Assembly: GCF_900099975.1 (NCBI RefSeq)
Contig: NZ_FNEI01000007.1
Coordinates: forward strand, 1 to 64,000
Origin: Arthrobacter cupressi
Lineage (GTDB): Bacteria > Actinomycetota > Actinomycetes > Actinomycetales > Micrococcaceae
Reading direction: 5' to 3'
Length of the DNA: 64,000 nt
Shown: positions 1 through 7,045 of the stretch, in pieces
Layout of the letters: every line of letters starts with the position of its first letter
Numbering within the stretch: position 1 is the first letter of the stretch
Translations under genes and position numbers: made by a program
The notes under the pieces: model-generated
Told to the model about the DNA's origin: nothing
Database searches by the model: none
Seen by the model: the letters and a program-made list of their open reading frames with translations, nothing else

Positions 1-30
1 CCCTCAAATTTGAGGGGGTCATCCACGTTT

Positions 31-48
31 CGGCCGGTAATCCGGCCG
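31..48 (-). terminator. Possible hairpin terminator downstream of the WXG100 gene
   Basis: CGGCCGG and CCGGCCG form 7-bp arms around the loop TAAT, just beyond the stop of the leftward WXG100 gene. No U-tract follows on the minus strand, so this is a weak terminator call. A separate perfect 16-bp palindrome with no loop (CCCTCAAATTTGAGGG) occupies bases 1-16; its role cannot be judged at the window edge. Confidence 0.35.
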
Positions 49-74
49 GAGCGGTTGTTGGCCGGAGGCGGTTG

Positions 75-341
75 TTAGCCCTGGGAGGCCTGTTCCTGCT
101 CGTTGGCGTTCTTGGTGGCCTTCTTGCCGGCTTCGTCCAGGGCCTGGGCGACCTTCTGGAGGGCGGTCATGTGCTGGGACTGCCATTCGTTGCGGAACTT
201 GTCGGCGTCCGGGCCCTTCCAGTCCGTGCCGTGCAGGACCTTGTTCAGGGTGTTGCGCTGCTGCTCGATTTCGTTCGAGCCGGCGCTGAGCTTGCTGCCG
301 AGGGTCTTGAGCTGCTGGACATCTGCGCCCCAAATAGCCAT
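75..341 (-). CDS. WXG100 family (ESAT-6-like) protein
   Basis: An 88-residue all-helical protein with the WXG signature as WKG at residues 41-43, between two predicted helices with charged and Gln-rich faces. This is the normal length and layout of EsxA/EsxB-type WXG100 proteins, which are exported as helical-hairpin dimers by type VII (ESX) systems. The ATG at 341 is chosen because an AAGGAG site lies 7-8 bases upstream; a longer frame has no such support. No EccC, EccD or partner WXG gene lies in the window, so it is an orphan here, although a partner could lie before base 1. The C-terminus is Lys/Gln-rich and lacks an obvious YxxxD/E export signal. The family call is firm; the function is inferred. 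Confidence 0.82.
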   Translation of the reverse strand: MAIWGADVQQLKTLGSKLSAGSNEIEQQRNTLNKVLHGTDWKGPDADKFRNEWQSQHMTALQKVAQALDEAGKKATKNANEQEQASQG

Positions 342-479
342 GGTGTGTCTCCTTGTGGATTCGCGGATCCGAACTCTTCGGCATCCCCAATACCTAGAAA
401 CTATCCCGGCGGCGCAAAAAGTGTCGATGGGGACGCCTCCCCATGAAGCAGTCCCCACCGGCACCCAGTGCCCCAACCG

Positions 480-2963
480 CTACTTCCCGAAGCCCCGCAG
501 CCTCAGCGAATTGGCCACCACCAGCACCGAGCTGGCGGCCATGGCGGCACCGGCGATCATCGGGTTCAGCAGCCCCAGGGCCGCCACCGGAATGCCGATC
601 GCGTTGTAGAAGAAAGCCCAGAACAGGTTGACCTTGATGGTCCGCAGCGTCCGCCTGGACAGTTCGATGGCCTGCACCAGCTGGCCAAGGTCGCTGCCCA
701 TCACCGTAAGGTCCGAGGCCTCGATCGCCACATCCGTGCCCGACCCCATCGCGATGCCCAGTTCCGCCTGCGCCAGCGCCGCGGCATCGTTCACGCCGTC
801 GCCGGCCATCGCCACCGTTGCCCCCTTGGCCTGGAGTTGGCGGACAGCGTCCACCTTGCCTTCGGGCAGCACTCCGGCGAACACGTCCTCCGGGGCAATC
901 CCGACGGCGTCCGCCACCTGGGCGGCCACCGCGGCGTTGTCGCCGGTCAGCAGCATGGGCCGGATCCCCATCTCCTTGAGCCTCGCGATCGCCGCCGCGG
1001 AGCCGTCCTTGATGGTGTCCCGCAGGGCCACGATCCCGGCCGGTGTGCCATCCACCGCAACCCAGATTGCGGTGGCGCCGCCGGCCTCGGAGTCCGCCAG
1101 CGCCTTGCGCTGCGCCTCGTCCGGGACGATCCCGTTCTCTTCCAGCCAGCCGGAGCGGCCCACGACGACGACCGTGCCCGGGTTCCCATTCAGCGCTACC
1201 GTTCCGCGGACCCCGCCGCCGGCGGCGGAACTGAAGTCCGACACCTTGGGGAGGCTGCCGCCGTCGAGCATTGCGTCCTTGGCGGCAGCGGCAATCGCGT
1301 GGGCGATCGGGTGCTCGGAGGCGGCCTCAACTGCGCCGGCGAGAGTAAGCACGTCCGCTTCCCGGTGTCCGTTGAGGGGAATCGTCCCGTCCACGGCCAG
1401 CTTGCCGCTGGTCACGGTGCCGGTCTTGTCCAGCAGGATGGTGTCCACGGTGCGGGTGTCCTCCAGGACCTGAGGGCCCTTGATGAGGATGCCGAGCTGC
1501 GCGCCGCGGCCGGTGCCTGTCAGCAGGCCCACAGGCGTTGCCAGGCCCAAGGCACAGGGGCAGGCGATCACCAGGACCGCGACGGCGGCCGTGAAGGAAG
1601 CGTTCAGCTCACCGGTCGTGAGGAACCAGGCGAAGAAGGTCAACACGGCGATGACCAGCACCACCGGGACGAACACCGCACTGATGCGGTCCGCGAGCCG
1701 GGCGATCGGTGCCTTACCGGTTTGCGCCTGGCTGACCAGCCGGCCCATTTGCGCCAGCGTGGTTTCCGAACCCACCCGGGTGGCCCTTACCAGCAGGCGG
1801 CCCGAGGTGTTGATGGTGGCGCCCGTGACAGGGCTGTCAGGGCCGACCTCCACCGGCACGGACTCGCCCGTCAGCAGTGACGCGTCGACGGCGGACGCGC
1901 CGTCCGTGACCACGCCGTCGGTGGCGATCTTCTCGCCCGGGCGGACCACGAACACATCTCCCACGCGGAGCTCGTCCGCCGGGATCTTGTGCTCGACGCC
2001 GTCCTTCAGCACCGTGGCATCCTTCGCGCCGAGGCTGAGGAGCGCCTTGAGGGCGTCGCCGGCCTTGGCCTTCGCGTTCGCCTCAAGGTAGCGGCCGAGC
2101 AGCAGGAAGGTTGTAACCACCGCGGCGACTTCGAAGTACAGGCCGCCGCCCATGCCCTCCATGGCTTCCATGCCCGGGTGCTCGGTCATCCGCGGATTGC
2201 TGATGAGCTGCCACGCCGAATACAGGTAGGCCGCCAGCACGCCGATCGATACCAGGGTGTCCATGGTGGAGGCGAAGTGCCGCGCATTGATCGCGGCGGC
2301 CCTGTGGAAGGGCCAGGCCGCCCAGCTCACCACCGGCAACGCCAGCGCGGCCGCCACCCAGCCCCAGTTCGCGAACTGCAACGCCGGGACCATCGAAATC
2401 GCGAACACCGGCACTGTCAGCACCGCGGCGACGATCAAGCGCGGGCGGAGCGTCTTGGCGCCGGGCCCATGGTGCATGTGGTCGCCTGTCGCGGCCCCAC
2501 GACCCACATGCTCTGCATGCTCGCCATGCTCCTCGTGGGCGACGGCGTGGTGGTCGCCGGTCGCGACGGCATCGGCGCCATGCTCTGCATGCTCGCTCGT
2601 GCCTCGCTTAGACGCATGCTGCCGCATGCCACCGGCACCGCCGCTGTGATCGTGTTCCGTTCCGCTGTGGTCATCATGATGCTCAGCGTGCTCGACCTCG
2701 GTGTGCTCGTGCGTGGCCGGTTGGTTCTTGAGGTAGGCCTTGTAGCCCGTGGCGTTGACTGTGTCTACGATCTGCTGGTCCGTGATGTCCGCCGGGACCG
2801 TGACGCTGGCGGATTCGAGGGGGAGGTTGACGGAGGCTTCGACGCCCTCGAGCTTGCCGAGCTTGCGTTCCACCCGGGCTACGCAGGAGGCGCAGGTCAT
2901 GCCCTCGATATCCAGTTCGACGATGCGGGTACCTTGCTGTTTGAGTAAGTCCTGGTTCCCCAC
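480..2963 (-). CDS. copA: Copper-translocating P-type ATPase with His-rich linker
   Basis: An 827-residue P1B-type ATPase that exports Cu(I). One N-terminal heavy-metal domain carries MTCASC (residues 22-27). Catalytic motifs are TGES (365-368), the intramembrane copper motif CPC (468-470), phosphorylation motif DKTGT (512-516), the HP dipeptide (551-552) and GDGVND (721-726). CPC marks the copper/silver subgroup. Residues 84-166, between the metal domain and the first membrane helix, contain about 20 histidines, which is unusual for CopA and more like CopB-type or dual-metal pumps. The start is GTG at 2963 behind an AGGGGG site, only 9 bases after the copZ stop, so the order csoR-copZ-copA forms one leftward operon under CsoR control. 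Confidence 0.95.
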   Translation of the reverse strand: MGNQDLLKQQGTRIVELDIEGMTCASCVARVERKLGKLEGVEASVNLPLESASVTVPADITDQQIVDTVNATGYKAYLKNQPATHEHTEVEHAEHHDDHSGTEHDHSGGAGGMRQHASKRGTSEHAEHGADAVATGDHHAVAHEEHGEHAEHVGRGAATGDHMHHGPGAKTLRPRLIVAAVLTVPVFAISMVPALQFANWGWVAAALALPVVSWAAWPFHRAAAINARHFASTMDTLVSIGVLAAYLYSAWQLISNPRMTEHPGMEAMEGMGGGLYFEVAAVVTTFLLLGRYLEANAKAKAGDALKALLSLGAKDATVLKDGVEHKIPADELRVGDVFVVRPGEKIATDGVVTDGASAVDASLLTGESVPVEVGPDSPVTGATINTSGRLLVRATRVGSETTLAQMGRLVSQAQTGKAPIARLADRISAVFVPVVLVIAVLTFFAWFLTTGELNASFTAAVAVLVIACPCALGLATPVGLLTGTGRGAQLGILIKGPQVLEDTRTVDTILLDKTGTVTSGKLAVDGTIPLNGHREADVLTLAGAVEAASEHPIAHAIAAAAKDAMLDGGSLPKVSDFSSAAGGGVRGTVALNGNPGTVVVVGRSGWLEENGIVPDEAQRKALADSEAGGATAIWVAVDGTPAGIVALRDTIKDGSAAAIARLKEMGIRPMLLTGDNAAVAAQVADAVGIAPEDVFAGVLPEGKVDAVRQLQAKGATVAMAGDGVNDAAALAQAELGIAMGSGTDVAIEASDLTVMGSDLGQLVQAIELSRRTLRTIKVNLFWAFFYNAIGIPVAALGLLNPMIAGAAMAASSVLVVANSLRLRGFGK

Positions 2964-2972
2964 GATGTCCCC

Positions 2973-3215
2973 CTATGCGTCGTTGGCCACTACCAGGTAG
3001 CCGGCTTCGGCAACGGCTTCGCCGATCTCCGAAGGCGAGAGCTCCTGGGTGGAAGTGATGGTCACAGTCGAGATGCCGCCCGCGTTGAGGTCGATCGCCA
3101 CGGACTTCACGCCGTCGAGGGCTTCGATTTCCTCGCTGACCGCCGAGACGCAGTGCCCGCAAGTCATGCCCGAAACGCTGACGTTGGTCTGGATGCTGGC
3201 GGTGTTCTGTCCCAT
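2973..3215 (-). CDS. copZ: Copper chaperone CopZ (heavy-metal-associated domain)
   Basis: An 80-residue single HMA domain of ferredoxin-like fold with the Cu(I)-binding motif MTCGHC at residues 17-22. CopZ carries cytosolic Cu(I) to the CopA N-terminal domain and to CsoR. The ATG at 3215 is chosen because a clear AAGGAG site sits 7 bases upstream. The gene lies between csoR (49-bp gap) and copA (9-bp gap), matching the classic actinobacterial and Bacillus csoR-copZ-copA order. No oddities were seen in the sequence. Confidence 0.93.
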   Translation of the reverse strand: MGQNTASIQTNVSVSGMTCGHCVSAVSEEIEALDGVKSVAIDLNAGGISTVTITSTQELSPSEIGEAVAEAGYLVVANDA

Positions 3216-3264
3216 GGCGTGCTCCTTGGTGGTGAGTTGGATGGTGTGGTGAGGGTTCGTGGTG

Positions 3265-3633
3265 TTACCGCAGCAGGCGCCCGATGGCATCCGTGGCCTC
3301 CTTGACCTTGAAGTTGATGGCGTCGGCACGGGTCCCGGGATCAGGTTCCGAGGAAGCCCCCACCACGCAGTGCCCGATGTGCTCTTCCAGCAGGCCGAGG
3401 CTGACGGCGTGCAGCGCCTTATTGACGGCGGCGACCTGCGTGAGGATGTCGATGCAGTACTTGTCCTCGTCCACCATGCGGGCGATCCCGCGGACCTGTC
3501 CTTCGATCCGCTTCAGCCTGCGCAGGTAGGAGTCCTTGTTCGAGGTGTAGCCGTGCTGGGCGTGCGGCTCTTCGGGAATGTCCGAAGCAGGGGCAACGCC
3601 GGCCGGGGTGGTAAGGGGGTCTACCGTGCTCAT
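3265..3633 (-). CDS. csoR: Copper-sensing transcriptional repressor CsoR
   Basis: A 122-residue protein of the CsoR/RcnR (DUF156) all-helical family. The Cu(I) ligands Cys-His-Cys appear as C60, H85 and C89 (the HIGHC segment), which separates it from the formaldehyde- and nickel-sensing members. Apo-CsoR represses; Cu(I) releases it from DNA. The start at 3633 removes an upstream stretch that translates the operator palindrome; residues 1-30 are a variable acidic and Pro-rich tail. The operator pair lies immediately upstream (3644-3686), so the gene is probably autoregulated and co-transcribed with copZ and copA. Confidence 0.92.
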   Translation of the reverse strand: MSTVDPLTTPAGVAPASDIPEEPHAQHGYTSNKDSYLRRLKRIEGQVRGIARMVDEDKYCIDILTQVAAVNKALHAVSLGLLEEHIGHCVVGASSEPDPGTRADAINFKVKEATDAIGRLLR

Positions 3634-3643
3634 GCCCCCAATG

Positions 3644-3686
3644 TATACCCCCGGGGGGTACTTCGCAAGTACCCCCCGGGGGTATA
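3644..3686. promoter_or_regulatory. Paired CsoR-type operators in mirror arrangement
   Basis: Two GC-rich boxes of CsoR type, TATACCCCCGGGGGGTA (3644-3660) and its reverse-complement image (3670-3686), each nearly palindromic. They form a perfect 20-bp inverted repeat around a 3-base centre (CGC). Outer arms ATGCCCCCAA (3632-3641) and TTGGGGGCAT (3696-3705) extend the symmetry over 74 bp. The site lies between csoR (leftward) and the rhodanese gene (rightward), so both transcripts are probably copper-responsive. CsoR sites with a TACCCC..GGGGTA core are established; assignment here is by sequence pattern. Confidence 0.8.
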
Positions 3687-3756
3687 TTCGGGATGTTGGG
3701 GGCATGCCGGCAACTATGATTGCGCTCGGCTTGGGAAGCTCGGAGAAAGGAAAGCC

Positions 3757-4191
3757 ATGCAGAACCCGGCACAGGAGAACATCCCCGGCGGTCGGAACGC
3801 TTCCGAATACTTCCGCGCGAAACTGCGGTTCGAAATCGACGTGATGGACGTGGCGGAAGCCGCCCCTGGCTCATTGGTCGTCGTGGATACGCGGCGCCTC
3901 TCGTCCTGGGACCACGGACATATTCCCGGTGCCGTACATATCCCGACGGCGGAGATCCCGGCGCGTGCCCCGGAACTCATCCCGGCCGGCTGCCGCGTGG
4001 TGGTGTACTCCTGGGGTCCCGGCTGCAACGGCAGCACCTTCGCTGCGCTCGCGTTTGCCGAGCTTGGCTACCCGGTGCAGGAGATGATCGGCGGCATTGA
4101 GTACTGGATCCGCAACGGACTCCCGGTGGAAACGGAGGTCGGCGTGCGGACGGAGAAGCCCGACCCGCTGGTGACCGCGCACCAGGGGTGA
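3757..4191 (+). CDS. Rhodanese-like domain protein, copper-locus associated
   Basis: A 144-residue single-domain rhodanese (sulfurtransferase fold). The CH2-A-like box VDTRRLSSWDHGHIPGA lies at about residues 43-59. The loop YSWGPGCNGST (84-94) corresponds to the active-site region of cytosolic rhodaneses usually written YCWGPGCNGAT; here the first Cys is Ser85 and only Cys90 remains. The ATG at 3757 follows AAAGGAAA. It is transcribed away from csoR across the shared CsoR operators, suggesting a role in copper or sulfur stress, such as persulfide transfer or thiol repair. The specific substrate is unknown. Confidence 0.8.
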   Translation: MQNPAQENIPGGRNASEYFRAKLRFEIDVMDVAEAAPGSLVVVDTRRLSSWDHGHIPGAVHIPTAEIPARAPELIPAGCRVVVYSWGPGCNGSTFAALAFAELGYPVQEMIGGIEYWIRNGLPVETEVGVRTEKPDPLVTAHQG

Positions 4192-4210
4192 GCCCGGAGC
4201 CTAAGGTGAG

Positions 4211-4250
4211 TCCCGCCGTCGGCGTCCGAATGCGCGCGCCGACGGCGGGA
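4211..4250. terminator. Bidirectional hairpin terminator
   Basis: Perfect 14-bp arms (TCCCGCCGTCGGCG at 4211-4224 and its complement at 4237-4250) enclose a 12-base loop. It lies between the converging rhodanese and fructan hydrolase genes and can serve both. No strong U-tract is present, which is common in high-GC actinobacteria. Confidence 0.7.
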
Positions 4251-4257
4251 CCCTAGC

Positions 4258-6849
4258 TCAGCCGCCCCACATAGCCGGGAACAGCGGAGTCACCGTCAGG
4301 CTCTCGAGCCGGGCGGTTCCGCCCTCGGAGAAGACGGAGATGCTGCTGGCGCCCGCCGCGGGGAACACCTGGTCCGTGAGGGTCGCCAGGCCGTCCTGGG
4401 CGAAGAGCTCCACGGAGGCCCGGTCAAGGTACAGGCGCAGGCGCAGGCGTCCGTTGACCAGGTCCACCCGGGCGTCTTCCACGGAACTGAACGCCGGGTG
4501 GAAGGCCACGTTGCCGGAGTTGCTCCTGTCGATGTAAAGCCGCTGCGTGGCGGTGGCGTAGCCGATCCTGGTTGACTGGCTGGCATTCCCAAGCACCTTC
4601 AGGCCGAACGACGATGCCGTGCCCGGTGTGAACTCGGCGTCGATCTGCACCACGTCCCCGGTCACGGGCAGCGTGGTGGTTCCCGGCTGGATGTCCTGGG
4701 CGGGCGCGGTGTAGCTGGCGGAGGTGTTCTTCAGCGCGTCCACCTGGGACACCACCTGCTGCCGCAGCCGCGGACCGGCGGGAGTCTGGGTCAGGACCAC
4801 TTCCCGCGGCAGCGCCATGGTTCCGCGCCACGTGGTGGTGGGGGTGTCCTGGCCGTAGTCCCAGTTGTTCATCCAGCCCAGCATGATGCGCTTGCCGCCG
4901 GGGGCGTTGTTGAAGGACACCGTGGCGTAGTAGTCCCTGCCCTGGTCCAGCCAGTCGTGCGGCTCCAGGCGGGAGGTGTCCGAGGAAACGAACTCATCAG
5001 CCAGGATGTGCCCCCAGCCGCCACGGTTGTTGTCCACGATCCGGATGGTGGCCTGGCTGCCCTTGAAGGCGCTGACGTCCCAGGCCGTCCAGGCCAGGTG
5101 TTCGGTATTGCCTCCGGTAGCGGTCCGGACCGTCTGGCCGTTGACCACCAGGTTCACCGTGGTTTCGCTGCTCCGGGCTTTCGCCGGTTCGGACCCGAGC
5201 ACCATGTTGTCCAGCGTCAGGTGCCCCCACGGGCCCGTCGCGTTGTCCACGATCCGGATCCGCGCGATCTGGCCGTACCACGGCGAAACGTCCCAGTTCT
5301 GCCAATTCAGGTCCCCGGAGTTCTTGCCCGTTGCGGTGCGGACCGGCACGCCGCCCACCAGCAGTTCCACCTGGAGTTGCCCGTCGCTCCGTGCGCCGCC
5401 GCCCAGGAGGAAGCCGATGTTGGTGTTGGTCAGGTAGAACTCGGGGGAGGTGATGGTGCCGACGTTGTTGTCCTGGTAGGGGCCGCCCTCGAAGGTGTTG
5501 ATCCGTTTCCCGATGGCGAATTCACCGCCCGACGTCGAGGGGTTGAGTGCCGCCTGGAAGTCGCCGGTGAGCTGCCAGCCGGCCTGGGTGAGGGTTCCGG
5601 GATAGTCGAAACCGTCGAACAGGAGGTAACCCGGAGGGGCCTGGTTTCCGGACTGTTCGCCCGGGCCCTGCGGGTGCCTTCCGCCGGCCACCAGGAAGTT
5701 GAGGTAGTCCTTGTCCACGGTGAACGGTGCCGATTCCATGGAGCCTACGGGGTTGTCTCCGCCGTGGAATCCGTTCACCATCCCGGCGCCGATGTTTCCC
5801 GCCACCGGCATCTGTCCCGGGAGGCTTCCGGTGGCTGGGGCGCTTCCCCAGGGGCCGGCGCTGTTGGACGGATCGTTCTGGACGTTCCAGCCGCTGTAGG
5901 TGCCGCCGTTGAAGCCGGCAAGGACGTTGCCGGCCGGCAGCTGCCCGGCAGGATCAATGTTCTCGGCGGTGAAGGTGGTGCCGTTGAAGGTGCCCACGAA
6001 GTACTGTCCGCCGCTGCCGCCGGCCAGCGCTCCAGGGTTGATGTTGACGGCGAGGACCCACTTGATGTTGTTCGGGTCCCCGTCCACGGCGAGGGGGAAG
6101 AGATCCGGGCATTCCCATTGCCCGCCGAAGGCGTTTGCCGGTCCGAAGTCGTCCAGGTAGGTCCAGTCCTTCAGGTTGGTGCTCTTGTAGAACAGGACCC
6201 GGTGCTCGTCGGCTTCGACCGCGGCCATCACCCAGTAGTCCGCTCCGGAGGGGTTGTCGTACCAGAAGACCTTGGGGTCGCGGAAGCCCGAGGTGTTCCG
6301 GTTGAGGACCGGGTTGCTGCCGTACTTGGTCCAGCTCTGCCCGTCGTCGGTGCTGTACGCCAGTGATTGTGCCTGCTTGCCGGCGAGGATGGGGTGGGCG
6401 CCGGTGTAATTGCTGGTGTACACGGCAACCAGGGGCGGGTTCTGCAGGCTTCCGAAGCCGCTGCTGTTCAGGGTGTCCACCACCACGGACCCGGAAAAAA
6501 TCTCCTCAATCACCTGGCCGTTTTCGTTGAGGCCGCGCGGAATGGCGAGGGGCTGCTCCTGCCAGTGGACGAGGTCCGTGGACGAAGCATGGCCCCAGCT
6601 CATGTCACCCCAGCGGGTCCCGGTGGGGTTGTACTGGTAATACATGTGGTACTTGCCGTTGTGGTAGACGAGCCCGTTGGGATCGTTCATCCAGTTCTTT
6701 TCCGGTGTGTAATGCAGGTAGGGCCGGTATTGCTGCGTCGCCGGATCGGGATCTGTTGCGCGGGCCGGGTTTGTGGCCAGGGCCAGGGAGGCGGCGGTGA
6801 GGGCCACGGCCGTCCCGAGTGACAGCAATGCTTTGGTGCGTCTGGTCAT
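4258..6849 (-). CDS. Secreted GH32 fructan hydrolase (levanase/inulinase type) with inserted domains
   Basis: An 863-residue exported glycoside hydrolase. Residues 1-32 are a Sec-type signal (Arg-rich start, hydrophobic core, ARA cleavage site). GH32 catalytic motifs are WMNDPNG (53-59, nucleophile D56), FRDPK (transition-state stabiliser, about 189-193) and WECPDLF (acid/base E246). The five-bladed propeller is interrupted at about residues 297-627 by an insert of some 330 residues that includes two related segments (VRTATG...WDVS...RIVDN...WGH, each about 70 residues); the fold resumes at WLDQGRDYYA, followed by the C-terminal beta-sandwich. ATG 6849 is chosen for spacing to AAAGG; a TTG 18 bases upstream is possible. 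The linkage specificity (levan or inulin) cannot be read from sequence, but the neighbouring GH91 genes favour inulin. Confidence 0.9.
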   Translation of the reverse strand: MTRRTKALLSLGTAVALTAASLALATNPARATDPDPATQQYRPYLHYTPEKNWMNDPNGLVYHNGKYHMYYQYNPTGTRWGDMSWGHASSTDLVHWQEQPLAIPRGLNENGQVIEEIFSGSVVVDTLNSSGFGSLQNPPLVAVYTSNYTGAHPILAGKQAQSLAYSTDDGQSWTKYGSNPVLNRNTSGFRDPKVFWYDNPSGADYWVMAAVEADEHRVLFYKSTNLKDWTYLDDFGPANAFGGQWECPDLFPLAVDGDPNNIKWVLAVNINPGALAGGSGGQYFVGTFNGTTFTAENIDPAGQLPAGNVLAGFNGGTYSGWNVQNDPSNSAGPWGSAPATGSLPGQMPVAGNIGAGMVNGFHGGDNPVGSMESAPFTVDKDYLNFLVAGGRHPQGPGEQSGNQAPPGYLLFDGFDYPGTLTQAGWQLTGDFQAALNPSTSGGEFAIGKRINTFEGGPYQDNNVGTITSPEFYLTNTNIGFLLGGGARSDGQLQVELLVGGVPVRTATGKNSGDLNWQNWDVSPWYGQIARIRIVDNATGPWGHLTLDNMVLGSEPAKARSSETTVNLVVNGQTVRTATGGNTEHLAWTAWDVSAFKGSQATIRIVDNNRGGWGHILADEFVSSDTSRLEPHDWLDQGRDYYATVSFNNAPGGKRIMLGWMNNWDYGQDTPTTTWRGTMALPREVVLTQTPAGPRLRQQVVSQVDALKNTSASYTAPAQDIQPGTTTLPVTGDVVQIDAEFTPGTASSFGLKVLGNASQSTRIGYATATQRLYIDRSNSGNVAFHPAFSSVEDARVDLVNGRLRLRLYLDRASVELFAQDGLATLTDQVFPAAGASSISVFSEGGTARLESLTVTPLFPAMWGG

Positions 6850-6880
6850 CTTTGACAGACCTTTCAAGAGTGCTCGCCTT

Positions 6881-6960
6881 GCAGTTCATCGAAGGTGCGG
6901 TACATCGAAAGTGCGGTACATCGAAAAAGCGGTACATCGAAAGCGCAGTTCAGCGAACGA
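6881..6960. repeat. Five tandem 16-bp repeats upstream of the GH32 gene
   Basis: Five units of 16 bp start at 6881, 6897, 6913, 6929 and 6945. The three central units share GCGGTACATCGAAA exactly; the outer two read GCAGTTCATCGAAG and GCAGTTCAGCGAAC. The array begins 31 bp upstream of the leftward GH32 start, in its leader or promoter. Direct helical-pitch spacing could bind a regulator in multiple copies, but this is inference. Confidence 0.8.
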
Positions 6961-7008
6961 CGACGGCGGCCGTCACCTCAGGGGCGGCGTCCGCCGTCGT
7001 CGTTTTTT
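6957..7008. terminator. Hairpin with T-tract between GH91 and GH32 genes
   Basis: 13-bp perfect arms ACGACGACGGCGG (6957-6969) and CCGCCGTCGTCGT (6991-7003) are followed by TTTTTT on the plus strand. It sits after the leftward GH91 stop (7046). The T-tract is oriented for rightward transcripts, although both flanking genes run leftward, so its action on the GH91 transcript relies on the hairpin alone. Confidence 0.55.
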
Positions 7009-7045
7009 CCGGCAGCTGTGCGGCCGGTATTAGGGGCGGTAGCGG

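Noticed and set aside
468..1880. A 470-codon open frame antisense to copA
   Set aside because: It lies wholly opposite a gene with every CopA motif, is low-complexity in His/Arg/Gly, and reflects the GC-rich third positions of copA.
6881..6960. Possible CRISPR array
   Set aside because: Units are contiguous 16-bp tandem repeats without spacers and no cas genes are in the window.
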